Assembly: GCF_002407065.1 (NCBI RefSeq)
Contig: NZ_CP023564.1
Coordinates: 3,162,001 to 3,226,000 of the forward strand
Length of the DNA stretch: 64,000 nt
Direction of reading: 5' to 3'
Origin: Brachybacterium ginsengisoli
GTDB lineage: Bacteria > Actinomycetota > Actinomycetes > Actinomycetales > Dermabacteraceae
The position numbers were made by a program, and so were the translations under genes. Each line of letters starts with the position of its first letter. Positions within the stretch are counted from its first letter, which is position 1. A model generated the notes under the pieces. That model did no database searches. It had not been told where the DNA came from and saw only the letters and a list, made by a program, of their open reading frames with translations. Below, piece by piece: positions 44,185 through 53,354 of the stretch.

Positions 44185-45195
44185 ATGACCAGCATCGACC
44201 GCACCTTCATCGATTCCCTGCCCAAGGCGGAGCTGCACCTGCACATCGAGGGCACGCTCGAGCCGGAGCTCAAGCTCGAGCTGGCCCGCCGAAACGGTGT
44301 CGAGATCGGGCAGTCCACGGTCGAACAGGTGCGCGCCACCTACGAGTTCACCGACCTCACCAGCTTCCTGGCCATCTACTACCCGGCGATGGAGGTCCTG
44401 GTCACCGAACAGGACTTCCACGACCTGGCCATGGCCTACCTGTGCCGCGCGGCGGCCGACGGTGTCGTCCGCGCCGAGATCTTCTTCGACCCCCAAGCCC
44501 ACACCAGCCGCGGCATCCCGTTCAGCACAGTCATCGACGGACTGTGGTCCGCCGTGCAGGAGGCACCGTCGCTCGGCGTGGACGCCGCCCTGATCATGTG
44601 CTTCCTGCGCGATCACAGCGTCGAGTCCGCCCGCGAGACCCTGGAGGCCTCGCTCCCCTACCGCGATCGGATCGTCGGCGTGGGACTGGACTCCGATGAG
44701 CGCGGCAATCCGCCGGAGAAGTTCTCCGAGGTGTTCGCCGCTGCGAAGGACGCCGGCTACCGGTTGACCATGCACTGCGACATCGATCAGGAGCAGTCGA
44801 TCTCCAACATCGCGACCGTCCTGCACACCATCGGCGTCGAGCGCATCGACCACGGCACCAACATCCTCGAGGACCCGTCACTGGTGGCCGAGGCGAAGCA
44901 GCAGGGCATCGGCTTCACGTGCTGCCCGGTCTCGAACTCGTTCGTCACCGAGCAGATGAAGGGCGCTGAGATCGTCCAGCTGCTGCGGGAGGGCCTGAAG
45001 GTGTCCATCGCGTCCGATGACCCCGCGTACTTCGGCGGCTACGTCGGGGACAACATCGCGGCCCTCGCCGAGGCGCAGCACCTCACTCGCGACGAGGTCG
45101 TCCAGCTTGCCCGCAATTCGCTCGAGATCAGCTGGGCCGACGACGCGCGGAAGCAGGACTGGCTGCGACAGCTCGAGGAGATCGCCGCGCGCTGA
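44185..45195 (+). CDS. Adenosine/adenine deaminase-family protein, atypical active site
   Basis: A 336-residue amidohydrolase with the family's HxH (AELHLHIEGTL, His18 and His20), VERIDHGTNI (His223) and IASDDPAYFGG (Asp278/279). The usual HAGE, whose Glu is the proton shuttle, reads MHCDID at 196-201, so the metal His remains but the Glu position is Ile. Nearby Asp199 or Asp201 could substitute. The ATG at 44185 follows CTGGAGAAG. A fragment of a second copy lies at 31953. Substrate may be a purine or another aminated heterocycle rather than adenosine. Confidence 0.8.
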   Translation: MTSIDRTFIDSLPKAELHLHIEGTLEPELKLELARRNGVEIGQSTVEQVRATYEFTDLTSFLAIYYPAMEVLVTEQDFHDLAMAYLCRAAADGVVRAEIFFDPQAHTSRGIPFSTVIDGLWSAVQEAPSLGVDAALIMCFLRDHSVESARETLEASLPYRDRIVGVGLDSDERGNPPEKFSEVFAAAKDAGYRLTMHCDIDQEQSISNIATVLHTIGVERIDHGTNILEDPSLVAEAKQQGIGFTCCPVSNSFVTEQMKGAEIVQLLREGLKVSIASDDPAYFGGYVGDNIAALAEAQHLTRDEVVQLARNSLEISWADDARKQDWLRQLEEIAAR

Positions 45196-45237
45196 TCCGG
45201 GCGGCGACGTCTGTGTCGAACGAGACGCTTCTCGACG

Positions 45238-48200
45238 TCAGAGCCGCCCGTCCCGGTACAGGCCCAGCAGCAGCTCCTGCATCTGCGGCGTGTACTCCAG
45301 GGACGTGTAGCTGCTGCGTTCGACCTCCAGCACGCCCAGCATCGCGGCGAACCGTGTCGGCGCCCACTCCCCCGGCTTGCCGACGAGCACACCGGCGTCG
45401 GCGAGGCGCAGGTTGAGTGCGGGGGTGTTCAGGTCGGCGTCCTCCTCGCGAAGCACTCCCGCCTCACGCCACCTGCCGAGCACCGCGGTCAGAGTTCCCT
45501 GCTGTAGCGCTGCGGTCTGAGACGGCGCGGCCGGGCGAGTCTCCTCGGGCGCCGGCGTGGACGCAGGCTCAGAGAGCAGTTCGGACTGCTCGGCGTCGGG
45601 GACGGCAGCGCTCGGCGCCTCGCCGGCGATCAGACCCCGGGAAGCGTCGAGCTCCTCGGCAGTCTCGGATCTTGCCGTCCGCTGCGCGAACCGGGACATC
45701 ACGCCGAACACCTTCCCGTTGTCCCACCGGTTCGGCGCCGCGAACACCACCAGGAGGTCCTGCGCCCGGGAGACGGCGACGTTCAGCAGCTCCGGGGTCG
45801 CGTCGATGAAGCCTGCCTGGCCACTGCCGGTGCCGTAGACGGCGGAGAACAGGATGATCGGGCGCTCGGCCCCCTGCAGGCGGTGCGCCGTGCCCACGGT
45901 GATCTTCTGCGCGAGGTCCTTCGGGAGGTCCGCGTCGGCGCCTGCCGCACGGGCGGCCTTCCGGATCTCGTCACGGATGACGTCGGCCTGCGCGCTGAAG
46001 GGCGTGACGACGCCGATGAGCAGTGCGGCGTCGACCTGCTTCCCGGGCTCGCTCTGCTGGTGGTGGTAGAGGTCGTAGAAGCTCGGGTAGTTCTCGACGA
46101 TCCAGGTCGCGATCGCGCGGGCCTCGGCGTGGTTGACGCGGCTGGAGCCCCGTCGGGAGTCCTCCGAGTCGGCGACGTCGATCCACTCGAACGCCGGGCG
46201 CGTGCCGTGGAGCAACGACTTCTCCGCAGCACGCTTGGGCTCCAGCAGACCGTCGTAGAGCAGCTCGTTGCTGAAGCCGATGATGGCGGGGTGGCAGCGG
46301 AAGTGCTCGCGCAGCAGCAGCCCTGGCTCGCCGCTTTCGAAGGACCAGCGCGAGGCGTGGCTGGCGGCGCGCATGAGGCTGGAGGGGGCGGAGCAGGTCA
46401 GTCCCCTCTCGCGCAGCTCGTCGGCCCAGTCATCGGCCGAGATCCCGGCGCCTTCGGCGATCTCCCGGTCGGTCTCCTCGTCGAGGGACCACACGGGTGC
46501 CAGCTGCTTCTCGTCGCCGACGACGAGGGCGCGACGGGCGAGCGCGATCACCGGCAGGGCGAGCGGGGTGTCGACCTGCCCGGCCTCGTCGACGATGAGC
46601 AGGTCGATGCGGCCGACGTCGTAGGCCTTGGGTTCACCCGACTTCCTGTAGCGGCCGAAGAACTTCGGTACCTGATAGAGCGTCATGACGAAGCAGGGAG
46701 TGAGGGCCGCGGCCTGCGGCCAGACTCGTGGCAGGACGTCCGCGGTGCTCTTCCACCGCTCCGTCTCGTCCAGGTGATCGGCGAGCAGCCACTCCACCTC
46801 GAAGTAGTGAACGGCCAGCCAGAACTCGGCGTAACGGAGCGTCCGGTCGAGCGCCGCATCGAGCTCCTCGAGGGTCGCGCTCTCGCGCAGCGTGGAGAGA
46901 CCTCGGAGCTCACGGAGGTGCTGGGACGCCTCCACCTCGGTGCACAGGCTCAGGTACTCCTCGGAGGGCCCTTCGGCGCTCATGGTCCCCAGCAGCGCGA
47001 TGCGGTAGCCGTCGACCTCCGTCAGGGCGTCGTGGATCCAGTCCTGGATGCGGGACGGCTCGTCGATGCCGCCGAAGTACTGCTGCACGCGGGCCAGGAA
47101 GTGGTTGCGGGCTGAGGTCAGGTACTCGGTGGCGCTGTAGGCGGCGTAGGTCTCGCTGCGGTCCTTCTGCTCGACGAGGTGATGCTTCTTCGCCTCGGCG
47201 AGCTTGCCTTTCGCGGGGCAGTAGACGGCGAGGGAGCGCAGCGGGTCGTCGGTCGCAGCACCGTCGTGCTCCTGCGGCAGCCAGCGCAGGTCCAGCGCAC
47301 CGGGCTCGCCCTTCGTCACCGATGCGAAGGACGCGATGATGTTGGTGACGGCCTGGTTGTTGGTGGAGGTCCCGGCGATGACCGGAGCGTCCTCGCGGTC
47401 CAGCGCCCGACGAGTGATCAGGTCCGCCACGATCGCCTGCAGCATCGTGGTCTTCCCGGTGCCCGGCGGCCCGCTGACCGCGGTGACGTCCCCGTCCCCG
47501 CTGCGGAGGAACGCGTGGACGGCGCGGCGCTGCGAGGCGGTGAGGGACTTGCCGTCGTCCATGGAGCCGCAGGCCGACCGCGCTCCTCCGAGCAGGCCGT
47601 CACCGGCGTGGATCTGCGCCTCCGGACTGCGCGGGCCGTCCCAGCCGTCGATCATCCGCTGGAGGATCGGGGGCGTCACCGGATCCCGGTCGAGGGCCTC
47701 GTAGACGTCGAGGAGGGCGCCGACGGCGTTGATCCGGTCGTGCTCCCGGACGTAGCAGGTCTCGTGCTCGATGGTCGTGCCGGCCTCGCCAGGGGGTGTG
47801 GCATGGGCCGCGGCGAACTCCTCGAGAGTCGATGCCGAGACGGCGCGGAAGAGCGAGTCTGCGAGCTTGAAGGCGTCAGCGATGCTCTCACAGCGCGAGG
47901 CCTCGGCGCCGAGGGAGGTGATCGTATGCGTCCAGAAGTCACGCAGGGAGCCGACCATCACCTCCAGGTCCGTCACCGACGGCGTGGTCAGGCGCTCGGC
48001 GGGGATCCATGGCGAGGTGCCGGTCTCGAGCTCCGGCACCAGCCGGCCGTCGCGGAACAACGTCGCGGCGACCAGAAGGATCCCCTGCTGGGCGGCACCG
48101 CCGTCCTTCGGGATCGACGCGAGGGAGATGGCCACAGAGATCGACGGGTCGGGAGTCTTCTTCGGCCCGGAGCGGCCCGCTGTGCGGTCATGACGGTCGT

Positions 48201-48366
48201 GGTTGTCGAACAGCGCTTTGGTGTCGTCCGCCGGGAGGGCGCCGGTGGCGATCTGCTCCCGGGGCGTCGCGACGAACGCGGAGCCTCGGCGGTAGGTGAC
48301 CTCCTCCAGCGGCTCACGGCGCAGCACCTGCGCGAAGTAGTCCGTCACCGTGCTCGTGTCCACCAC
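45238..48366 (-). CDS. Upf1-like SF1B helicase, large
   Basis: A protein of about 1042 residues with a 270-residue N-terminal region of unknown fold, then a helicase core: Walker A SGPPGTGKTTML (about 299-310), motif II LLIVDEAGQVDTP, motif III VVGDEKQLAP, motif IV REHFRCHPAI, motif V GTAHRLQGAERPIILF and motif VI NVAVSRAQDLLVVF. A C-terminal tail of about 200 residues is rich in Ala/Pro/Glu and ends in a winged-helix-like domain. The frame is open to 48972, but that would overlap the MazG gene; GTG at 48364-48366 behind GGGGGAGGGG is preferred. It is divergent from the MazG/GIY-YIG-DUF2075 pair. Possible roles are RNA or DNA processing or phage defence. Confidence 0.75.
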   Translation of the reverse strand: MVDTSTVTDYFAQVLRREPLEEVTYRRGSAFVATPREQIATGALPADDTKALFDNHDRHDRTAGRSGPKKTPDPSISVAISLASIPKDGGAAQQGILLVAATLFRDGRLVPELETGTSPWIPAERLTTPSVTDLEVMVGSLRDFWTHTITSLGAEASRCESIADAFKLADSLFRAVSASTLEEFAAAHATPPGEAGTTIEHETCYVREHDRINAVGALLDVYEALDRDPVTPPILQRMIDGWDGPRSPEAQIHAGDGLLGGARSACGSMDDGKSLTASQRRAVHAFLRSGDGDVTAVSGPPGTGKTTMLQAIVADLITRRALDREDAPVIAGTSTNNQAVTNIIASFASVTKGEPGALDLRWLPQEHDGAATDDPLRSLAVYCPAKGKLAEAKKHHLVEQKDRSETYAAYSATEYLTSARNHFLARVQQYFGGIDEPSRIQDWIHDALTEVDGYRIALLGTMSAEGPSEEYLSLCTEVEASQHLRELRGLSTLRESATLEELDAALDRTLRYAEFWLAVHYFEVEWLLADHLDETERWKSTADVLPRVWPQAAALTPCFVMTLYQVPKFFGRYRKSGEPKAYDVGRIDLLIVDEAGQVDTPLALPVIALARRALVVGDEKQLAPVWSLDEETDREIAEGAGISADDWADELRERGLTCSAPSSLMRAASHASRWSFESGEPGLLLREHFRCHPAIIGFSNELLYDGLLEPKRAAEKSLLHGTRPAFEWIDVADSEDSRRGSSRVNHAEARAIATWIVENYPSFYDLYHHQQSEPGKQVDAALLIGVVTPFSAQADVIRDEIRKAARAAGADADLPKDLAQKITVGTAHRLQGAERPIILFSAVYGTGSGQAGFIDATPELLNVAVSRAQDLLVVFAAPNRWDNGKVFGVMSRFAQRTARSETAEELDASRGLIAGEAPSAAVPDAEQSELLSEPASTPAPEETRPAAPSQTAALQQGTLTAVLGRWREAGVLREEDADLNTPALNLRLADAGVLVGKPGEWAPTRFAAMLGVLEVERSSYTSLEYTPQMQELLLGLYRDGRL

Positions 48367-48630
48367 GTCGAGCCCCTCCCCCTCGTCCGGCGCACCGCCC
48401 GTGCACGCCGTGGTCACCGGGCGGGGATCGGTGATCGATCGCCGCTGTTCGGGCACTTCACCACGTTCGGCCGATGTGGCGCAATCACTCAGGGCATCCA
48501 GTTCCGGGCGGCCTGTCCTCTGCGCTTGCTCTGAACTGCGCTGAAGTCGTGCCCACGAGTTCGGGACCGGTTCCTTGCTGGAGCCGTGAGTGCAGCCTCC
48601 TCCGGTGGTGGCCCTTGCTAGGTTGATCTC
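48367..48630. promoter_or_regulatory. Divergent intergenic region, helicase versus MazG-like gene
   Basis: A 264-base non-coding gap that must hold both promoters. The rightward -10 is TAGGTT (48619-48624). The leftward promoter is not clear. No operator-like inverted repeat stands out apart from GATCGGTGATCGATC-type words near 48428-48442. Confidence 0.4.
48619..48624 (+). promoter_or_regulatory. Candidate leaderless -10 box for the MazG-like gene
   Basis: TAGGTT ends 6 bases before the ATG at 48631 and no ribosome-binding site is present. Confidence 0.4.
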
Positions 48631-48951
48631 ATGGCAAGCGAACCCCTCCTCCAGACGCTGCGAACCTTCATGGCCGAGCGCGACTGGGAGCAGTTCCACT
48701 CCCCGGAGAACCTCGCGAAGTCGATCTCCATCGAGGCGGCCGAGCTGCTCGAGTGCTACCAGTGGAACGGAGATGGCGACCAAGACGAGGTGGCAGGCGA
48801 GCTCGCCGACGTCCTCACCTACGCCCTGCTCCTCGCGGACAAGCTCGAACTCGACCCGGAGCAGATCATCCGCACGAAGCTCGAGCGCACCGGTCAGAAG
48901 TACCCGGTGGAGAAGGCGAAGGGGCGGAGCACGAAGTATGACCGCCTTTGA
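48631..48951 (+). CDS. MazG-like nucleotide pyrophosphohydrolase
   Basis: A 106-residue all-helical protein of the MazG/RS21-C6 type. The metal-binding pattern is visible: IEAAELLECYQW (E-x-x-E) near 33-44 and VAGELADVLTYALLLAD (E-x-x-D) near 54-70. It should hydrolyse a (d)NTP or modified nucleotide to the monophosphate and pyrophosphate. Length is normal for the single-domain family. Its end overlaps the start of the GIY-YIG/DUF2075 gene by 14 bases, so the two are co-expressed. Confidence 0.85.
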   Translation: MASEPLLQTLRTFMAERDWEQFHSPENLAKSISIEAAELLECYQWNGDGDQDEVAGELADVLTYALLLADKLELDPEQIIRTKLERTGQKYPVEKAKGRSTKYDRL

Positions 48952-50671
48952 GATTGAGGAGCTCCGGTTCACACCGGAGTCGGTCGAGGAGACGAGGGGT
49001 CGGCTCCCCCGCTTTTCGAACTGGCCGGTCGTCTACCTCATCGAGGATGGCCGCGAGATCTACGTGGGCGAGACCGGCAGCGCCGACCGCCGCATGCGCC
49101 AGCACCTCAAGTCGAGGCAGAAGGAGCATCTCAAGGAAGTCCGCATCGTCTTCGACGAGCGGTTCAACGGCTCCGCCTGCCTGGACCTGGAGTCCCTGCT
49201 GATCCGACTGCTCGGCGGTGACGGCAAGTACGAGGTGCTGAACCGCAACGAGGGCATCACCAACCAGGACTACTTCCAGCGCAGCGAGTACAACGACACC
49301 TTCAAGGAGATCTTCGAGGAGCTCCGGTCCCGCGGCTACTTCGAGCGCACGATCCCCGAGATCGAGAACTCCGATCTCTTCAAGCTCTCGCCCTACAAGG
49401 CGCTCAACACCGAGCAGGGTGTGGCTGTACTCGACATCATGGAGGGCCTCGTCCAGGACCTCCATCGTCCTGAGGTCCGTACGCTCGCTGCGATTCAGGG
49501 CGACCCGGGCACCGGCAAGACCATCGTGGGCATCTACCTCATGAAGCTCATGAGGGACCTCGCCGACTTCGATCCCACCGACGAGGTCGAGGGCGATTCG
49601 ATGTTCTCCGACCTCTTCGTCGAGGGGAACCGCGAGCTCTTCAGAAGCCTGCGGATCGGGCTCGTCGTCCCGCAGAAGTCTCTGCGCAAGTCGATCAGCC
49701 GAGTGTTCCGGAAGGTGCCGGCGCTGCGCGACGCGCAGGTGCTCACGCCGTACGAGGTGGCCGACGCCGACGAGGACTTCGATGTCATCGTCGTCGACGA
49801 GGCCCATCGCCTCACCCAGCGCGGCGCCCAGGCTTTCGGAACCCTCACCAAGCGGTACGGAGAGACCACCCGTCGTCTCTTCGGCGAGGACGATCTCGCG
49901 ATCAACCAGCTCGACTGGATCCGAAAGCGCTCGAAGCACACGATCCTCCTGCTGGATACGGCGCAGAGCGTTCGCCCCATCGACATCGAGCCCGAGGTCT
50001 TCGATCGGGTGCTCGACGAGACTCGCGCGCAGAAGCGCCTCTACCCCCTGGACACGCAGATGCGGGTGAAGGGCGGGAAGGCATACCTCGAGTTCGCCCG
50101 GACGCTCCTCTCCGACACCCCTCCTCGAGCGGTTCCGGATCTCGAGGACTACGAGTTCGAGCTCTTCGACGACCTCGGAGCGATGCACCAGCGGATCCGT
50201 GAGCGGGACAAGGAGCGCGGTCTCTCCCGCCTCGTCGCTGGCTACGCCTGGAAGTGGCGAAGCAAGAAGAAGACCGGCCTCCACGACATCGAACTCGACG
50301 GAGTGGCGCTGGATTGGAACGTCTCCGACGTGGACTGGATCGCCTCGAAGACCTCGCTCGAGGAGGTCGGTTCCATCCACACGGTCCAGGGCTACGACCT
50401 CAACTACGCCGGCGTCATCATCGGCGGCGACCTGCGCATCGACCCTGTGACCGGCCTGCTCGTCGCCGACAAGAAGAACTACTTCGACACCAAGGGCAAA
50501 GCCAACAATTCGATGCGTGGCCGGACCACGTCCGACGAGGATCTGCTGCGGTACATCTTGAACGTCTACCGGGTGCTGCTCACGCGAGGGATGCGAGGGA
50601 CGTACCTCTACGTTGTGGATCCGCTGTTGAGGCGGAGGGTCGCCTCGATTCTGGATACCAAACCGGCGTGA
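48938..50671 (+). CDS. GIY-YIG nuclease fused to DUF2075 P-loop ATPase
   Basis: A 577-residue fusion. The GIY-YIG domain (about 28-110) keeps the VYLI and IYVGET tyrosines, RMRQHLKS arginine and LDLESLLIRLL glutamate expected for nicking. From about 150 a DUF2075 helicase-like domain shows Walker A GDPGTGKTIVG (188-198), Walker B VIVVDEAHRL (283-292), a sensor region LLLDTAQSVRP, and the late TVQGYDLNYAGVIIG and NVYRVLLTRGMRGTYLYV motifs. It begins within the MazG-like gene. The nuclease-ATPase design suggests action on foreign or damaged nucleic acid. ATG 48938 is the only start that preserves the whole GIY-YIG domain. Confidence 0.85.
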   Translation: MTAFEIEELRFTPESVEETRGRLPRFSNWPVVYLIEDGREIYVGETGSADRRMRQHLKSRQKEHLKEVRIVFDERFNGSACLDLESLLIRLLGGDGKYEVLNRNEGITNQDYFQRSEYNDTFKEIFEELRSRGYFERTIPEIENSDLFKLSPYKALNTEQGVAVLDIMEGLVQDLHRPEVRTLAAIQGDPGTGKTIVGIYLMKLMRDLADFDPTDEVEGDSMFSDLFVEGNRELFRSLRIGLVVPQKSLRKSISRVFRKVPALRDAQVLTPYEVADADEDFDVIVVDEAHRLTQRGAQAFGTLTKRYGETTRRLFGEDDLAINQLDWIRKRSKHTILLLDTAQSVRPIDIEPEVFDRVLDETRAQKRLYPLDTQMRVKGGKAYLEFARTLLSDTPPRAVPDLEDYEFELFDDLGAMHQRIRERDKERGLSRLVAGYAWKWRSKKKTGLHDIELDGVALDWNVSDVDWIASKTSLEEVGSIHTVQGYDLNYAGVIIGGDLRIDPVTGLLVADKKNYFDTKGKANNSMRGRTTSDEDLLRYILNVYRVLLTRGMRGTYLYVVDPLLRRRVASILDTKPA

Positions 50672-50728
50672 ACAGGGCGGGGAGCCTCACGGACTGATGC
50701 CCATCGGCGCGGAGTCCCCTCTTCCAGC

Positions 50729-50822
50729 AGATGGACGGCTTCAGCACCACCCATCGTGCCGGTCAGGGACCCGTTCCTTCATCCCCACTTCGCGGCGACA
50801 ACTACATGACCAGAAATAACAA
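50729..50822 (+). mobile_element. Solo end of an IS481-type element
   Basis: About 62 bases (50729-50790) are identical to the 5' end of the IS481 element at 54783-54844. A diverged terminal stretch up to about 50822 still contains the end motif (CATGACCAG ... AACA). It has the same orientation as the full element. No transposase remains beyond the first few codons. It is a footprint of an earlier insertion or a recombination product. Confidence 0.8.
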
Positions 50823-50890
50823 GGAGTACGACAGGCTTACCCCCGGCAGAGCGTCTCCTCGTCCGCTGCCCGGCGTCAGCCCGAGCACCC

Positions 50891-51905
50891 TCAGCCGGTA
50901 GCAACCTCGTTCCGCCCCCGTCGGGCAACCCGCACCGTCTCGGTGATACGCGCCAGCGGGATGAAGCCGACCAGGCAGATCACGGCGAGGATCACGTAGT
51001 GCCAGGTGAAGCCGAGCTGGGTGATGACGATGCCGGAGACGGCGGAGGCGAAGATGCCTGAGACGCCCAGGGCCACGCCGATCATGATCCCCAGCGCCGT
51101 TCCCGCGGCACGCGGGACCGAATCGACCAGCAGCGCGTAGACGACCGGGAACGGTGCGTTCCGGAACAGACCCCAGAACAGCAGGATGATCCACGCCGTC
51201 ACGAGATCCTGGATGAAGATCATCGCGAGCAGGCTCGCCACCCAGCCGATGATGAGGAAGGCGATGGAGAACTTGCGGCCCAGACGGTCCGAGAGCGTCC
51301 CCCACACGACCTGGCCGATCCAGCCGGTCAGGCCCGATGCGCCGGAGACCAGGATCGCGTCGGAGACGTCCATCCCCATCCCCATGAGCTGCGTGGTCAG
51401 GAAGGTGACCACCCCCGCCTCGCCCCACAGGAACAGGAAGCAGAGCACCACCGCCCAGCGGACGTTCGCATGCCGCAGAGCCTCCTTCACAGGACCCCAG
51501 AAGCCGGCACGGTTGCGCGTGGACAGCTCCTCCAGCGGAGGGGTCTTGCCCATCGTCTCGATCTTGCGATACAGCGTGGCCTGATGCTTCTTCCGTCCCA
51601 GGAAGGTCTGGCCGATGATGATCGGGATGCCCAGCATCGGGATCACCAGGAACGCGGCGCTCCAGTGCGCCGAGCCCAGCACCAGGGCGATGAGCGCCCC
51701 CGCCAGGAACTGTCCGATGGGGAATCCGGTGTGGTGGACGCCGACGGCGAAGCCTCGATGCTCCTTCGGCCACCACTCGGCGACGATCGCGACGTTGACC
51801 GGCTCGGATCCGCCGCGGCTGATCCCCATCGGGATGCGCAGCAGCAGGAACGCCACGAAGCTGCCGGCGAGCCCGAAGGTCAGCGCCCCTTCCACCACAC
51901 CACCG
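50891..51905 (-). pseudogene. MFS transporter, N-terminally truncated
   Basis: Encodes the last ten or so membrane segments of a major facilitator protein: from LTFGLAGSFVAFLLLRIPMG and the GGSEPVNVAIVAEWWPKEHR loop to the stop at 50891. The first two segments and the start are missing. At about 51900 the sequence changes to AT-rich DNA of a different origin, where an open frame continues to 52045 but is unrelated to MFS proteins. The gene was probably cut by insertion of the neighbouring foreign segment. Related carriers of this shape often move sugar acids. Confidence 0.75.
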
Positions 51906-52103
51906 CCCAGCAAACTTACGACAGCAGTCCGGCATAATGCTGCAGGAGACGCATCCACGGGACTCCAACGCACGATTTTGCACTTAAGTATAAGTTGCCG
52001 TCGCCAGAACAACTGCCCGGCAAGCATAGAGGCAGAGCCAAGCACTCAATACAATTGATACAAGACAAGCGGATATCCACGCATAGAGAGAATAGATTAA
52101 ACT

Positions 52104-53354
52104 ATGATCATGGTACTATTTGGCACCCTTGGCGCCTTAATTACCATCGGGCTTTACGGGCTCCTTCGAGTCTCTTGGCCGCGACTCTACTATGGTCCCG
52201 ACGATACATTTGAAACATTCATTTCATACTCCTTCTGGAGCTACATAGCCTTCCGCACGATTCCAGTCGCCTTCGTCATTGGGGGCCTCGGGGCGTACGC
52301 CACGAGACTTTCCGGCACGAGTGTTTGGATTCTTGTTGTTTCATTCCTATTCACATACCCGTCGACTACGTCTCTACTTACTGTCATCGGGCGCCGGCGG
52401 AATGCGCGAACCACCTCCTGGCTGGACATGGAGTGGATAATCGCATCGAGCGCAATTGTGACCTTCGGGGCGGTTGCGGGTGCACTGATCACGCCATGGA
52501 TGGACAAGATTCTCCCACCTGGCGAGGCACTCATTGAGGCGATCATTACAGCCCTCTTCGTGGCGGCCCTAGCCGTGCTTGGGCGCGCAATGCAACTTGA
52601 CACTGTTCAGTTCGATGGAGTTATCGATCGGACCTTGAAACGCATTGCCCCCCAGCTGGCGGAAGTTGAAGATCAGTGCGCTCGCCTGAGGGTACCAGCG
52701 GAACCGTTCATGGCAATACTTGTAGCAGAGAATCTCCAGCGTCCGCGCTGGTTTAGACGATTCGAGCACATCCTTTCGCAAGTTAGTCCGAATAGGACTA
52801 CTGGTCCGTTCCAGCTCTCTTCAAGTCGTGCAGCCGGTCCCGAAAACAGAGAATCCATTGATATTGCAGAATACCTCCAAAGTAATCCCGCAATCGCCCT
52901 ACTGGTCGAGCGTGGTGGGCCTCGGAGGTCGTCAGCACGGTCAGAGATGTTTAGTGCCATTTACGCACTTCATAACGCCTCAAGCAAATTCGTCAGACTC
53001 TGCGACCGAATCGCGATTCGCTTTCGCCCCAAACAGCTAAGTCATTACATTGATCTAGACACATCAGGTGTCGACCTTATGGCGAGCACCTTGATGGTGT
53101 CCGGCGAAAACGTCACCACATGGTTCGGACCGTCAATGTACAGAGAGCATGGGGAGCTTTCAATTACTCCCCCTGGTGCGACCACCCCTTTCACCTGGCA
53201 ATCTAATGAAGATGACTCGGCAACCTACTCCGCAAACGCCTCAGTTTTCTATGGGGAATGGGAGGTCGCATACACCGCATCCATCGACTCGGCCCCGAGA
53301 ACTATTAAATTCCACATTCAAGATTGGGCACCCACTGAGCCAAGGTGGTCATAA
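52104..53354 (+). CDS. Low-GC membrane protein of unknown function
   Basis: A 416-residue protein (alternative ATG at 52110) with four or five membrane segments in the first 155 residues: MVLFGTLGALITIGLYGLL, FVIGGLGAYATRL, WILVVSFLFTYP, IASSAIVTFGAVAGALI and EAIITALFVAALAVLG. A soluble domain of about 260 residues follows with no known motif. Base composition is near 50% GC with A/T-ending codons, very unlike its neighbours, and the 200 bases upstream are AT-rich with no good ribosome site. It lies between a truncated MFS gene and IS remnants, so it was probably acquired. The membrane anchor plus large cytoplasmic domain would fit a defence effector or sensor, but this is speculation. Confidence 0.7.
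   Translation: MIMVLFGTLGALITIGLYGLLRVSWPRLYYGPDDTFETFISYSFWSYIAFRTIPVAFVIGGLGAYATRLSGTSVWILVVSFLFTYPSTTSLLTVIGRRRNARTTSWLDMEWIIASSAIVTFGAVAGALITPWMDKILPPGEALIEAIITALFVAALAVLGRAMQLDTVQFDGVIDRTLKRIAPQLAEVEDQCARLRVPAEPFMAILVAENLQRPRWFRRFEHILSQVSPNRTTGPFQLSSSRAAGPENRESIDIAEYLQSNPAIALLVERGGPRRSSARSEMFSAIYALHNASSKFVRLCDRIAIRFRPKQLSHYIDLDTSGVDLMASTLMVSGENVTTWFGPSMYREHGELSITPPGATTPFTWQSNEDDSATYSANASVFYGEWEVAYTASIDSAPRTIKFHIQDWAPTEPRWS

Noticed and set aside
48367-48972. Upstream extension of the SF1B helicase to 48972
   Set aside because: Would run antisense through the whole MazG-like gene; residues there lack domain character, and a good GTG with ribosome site exists at 48366.
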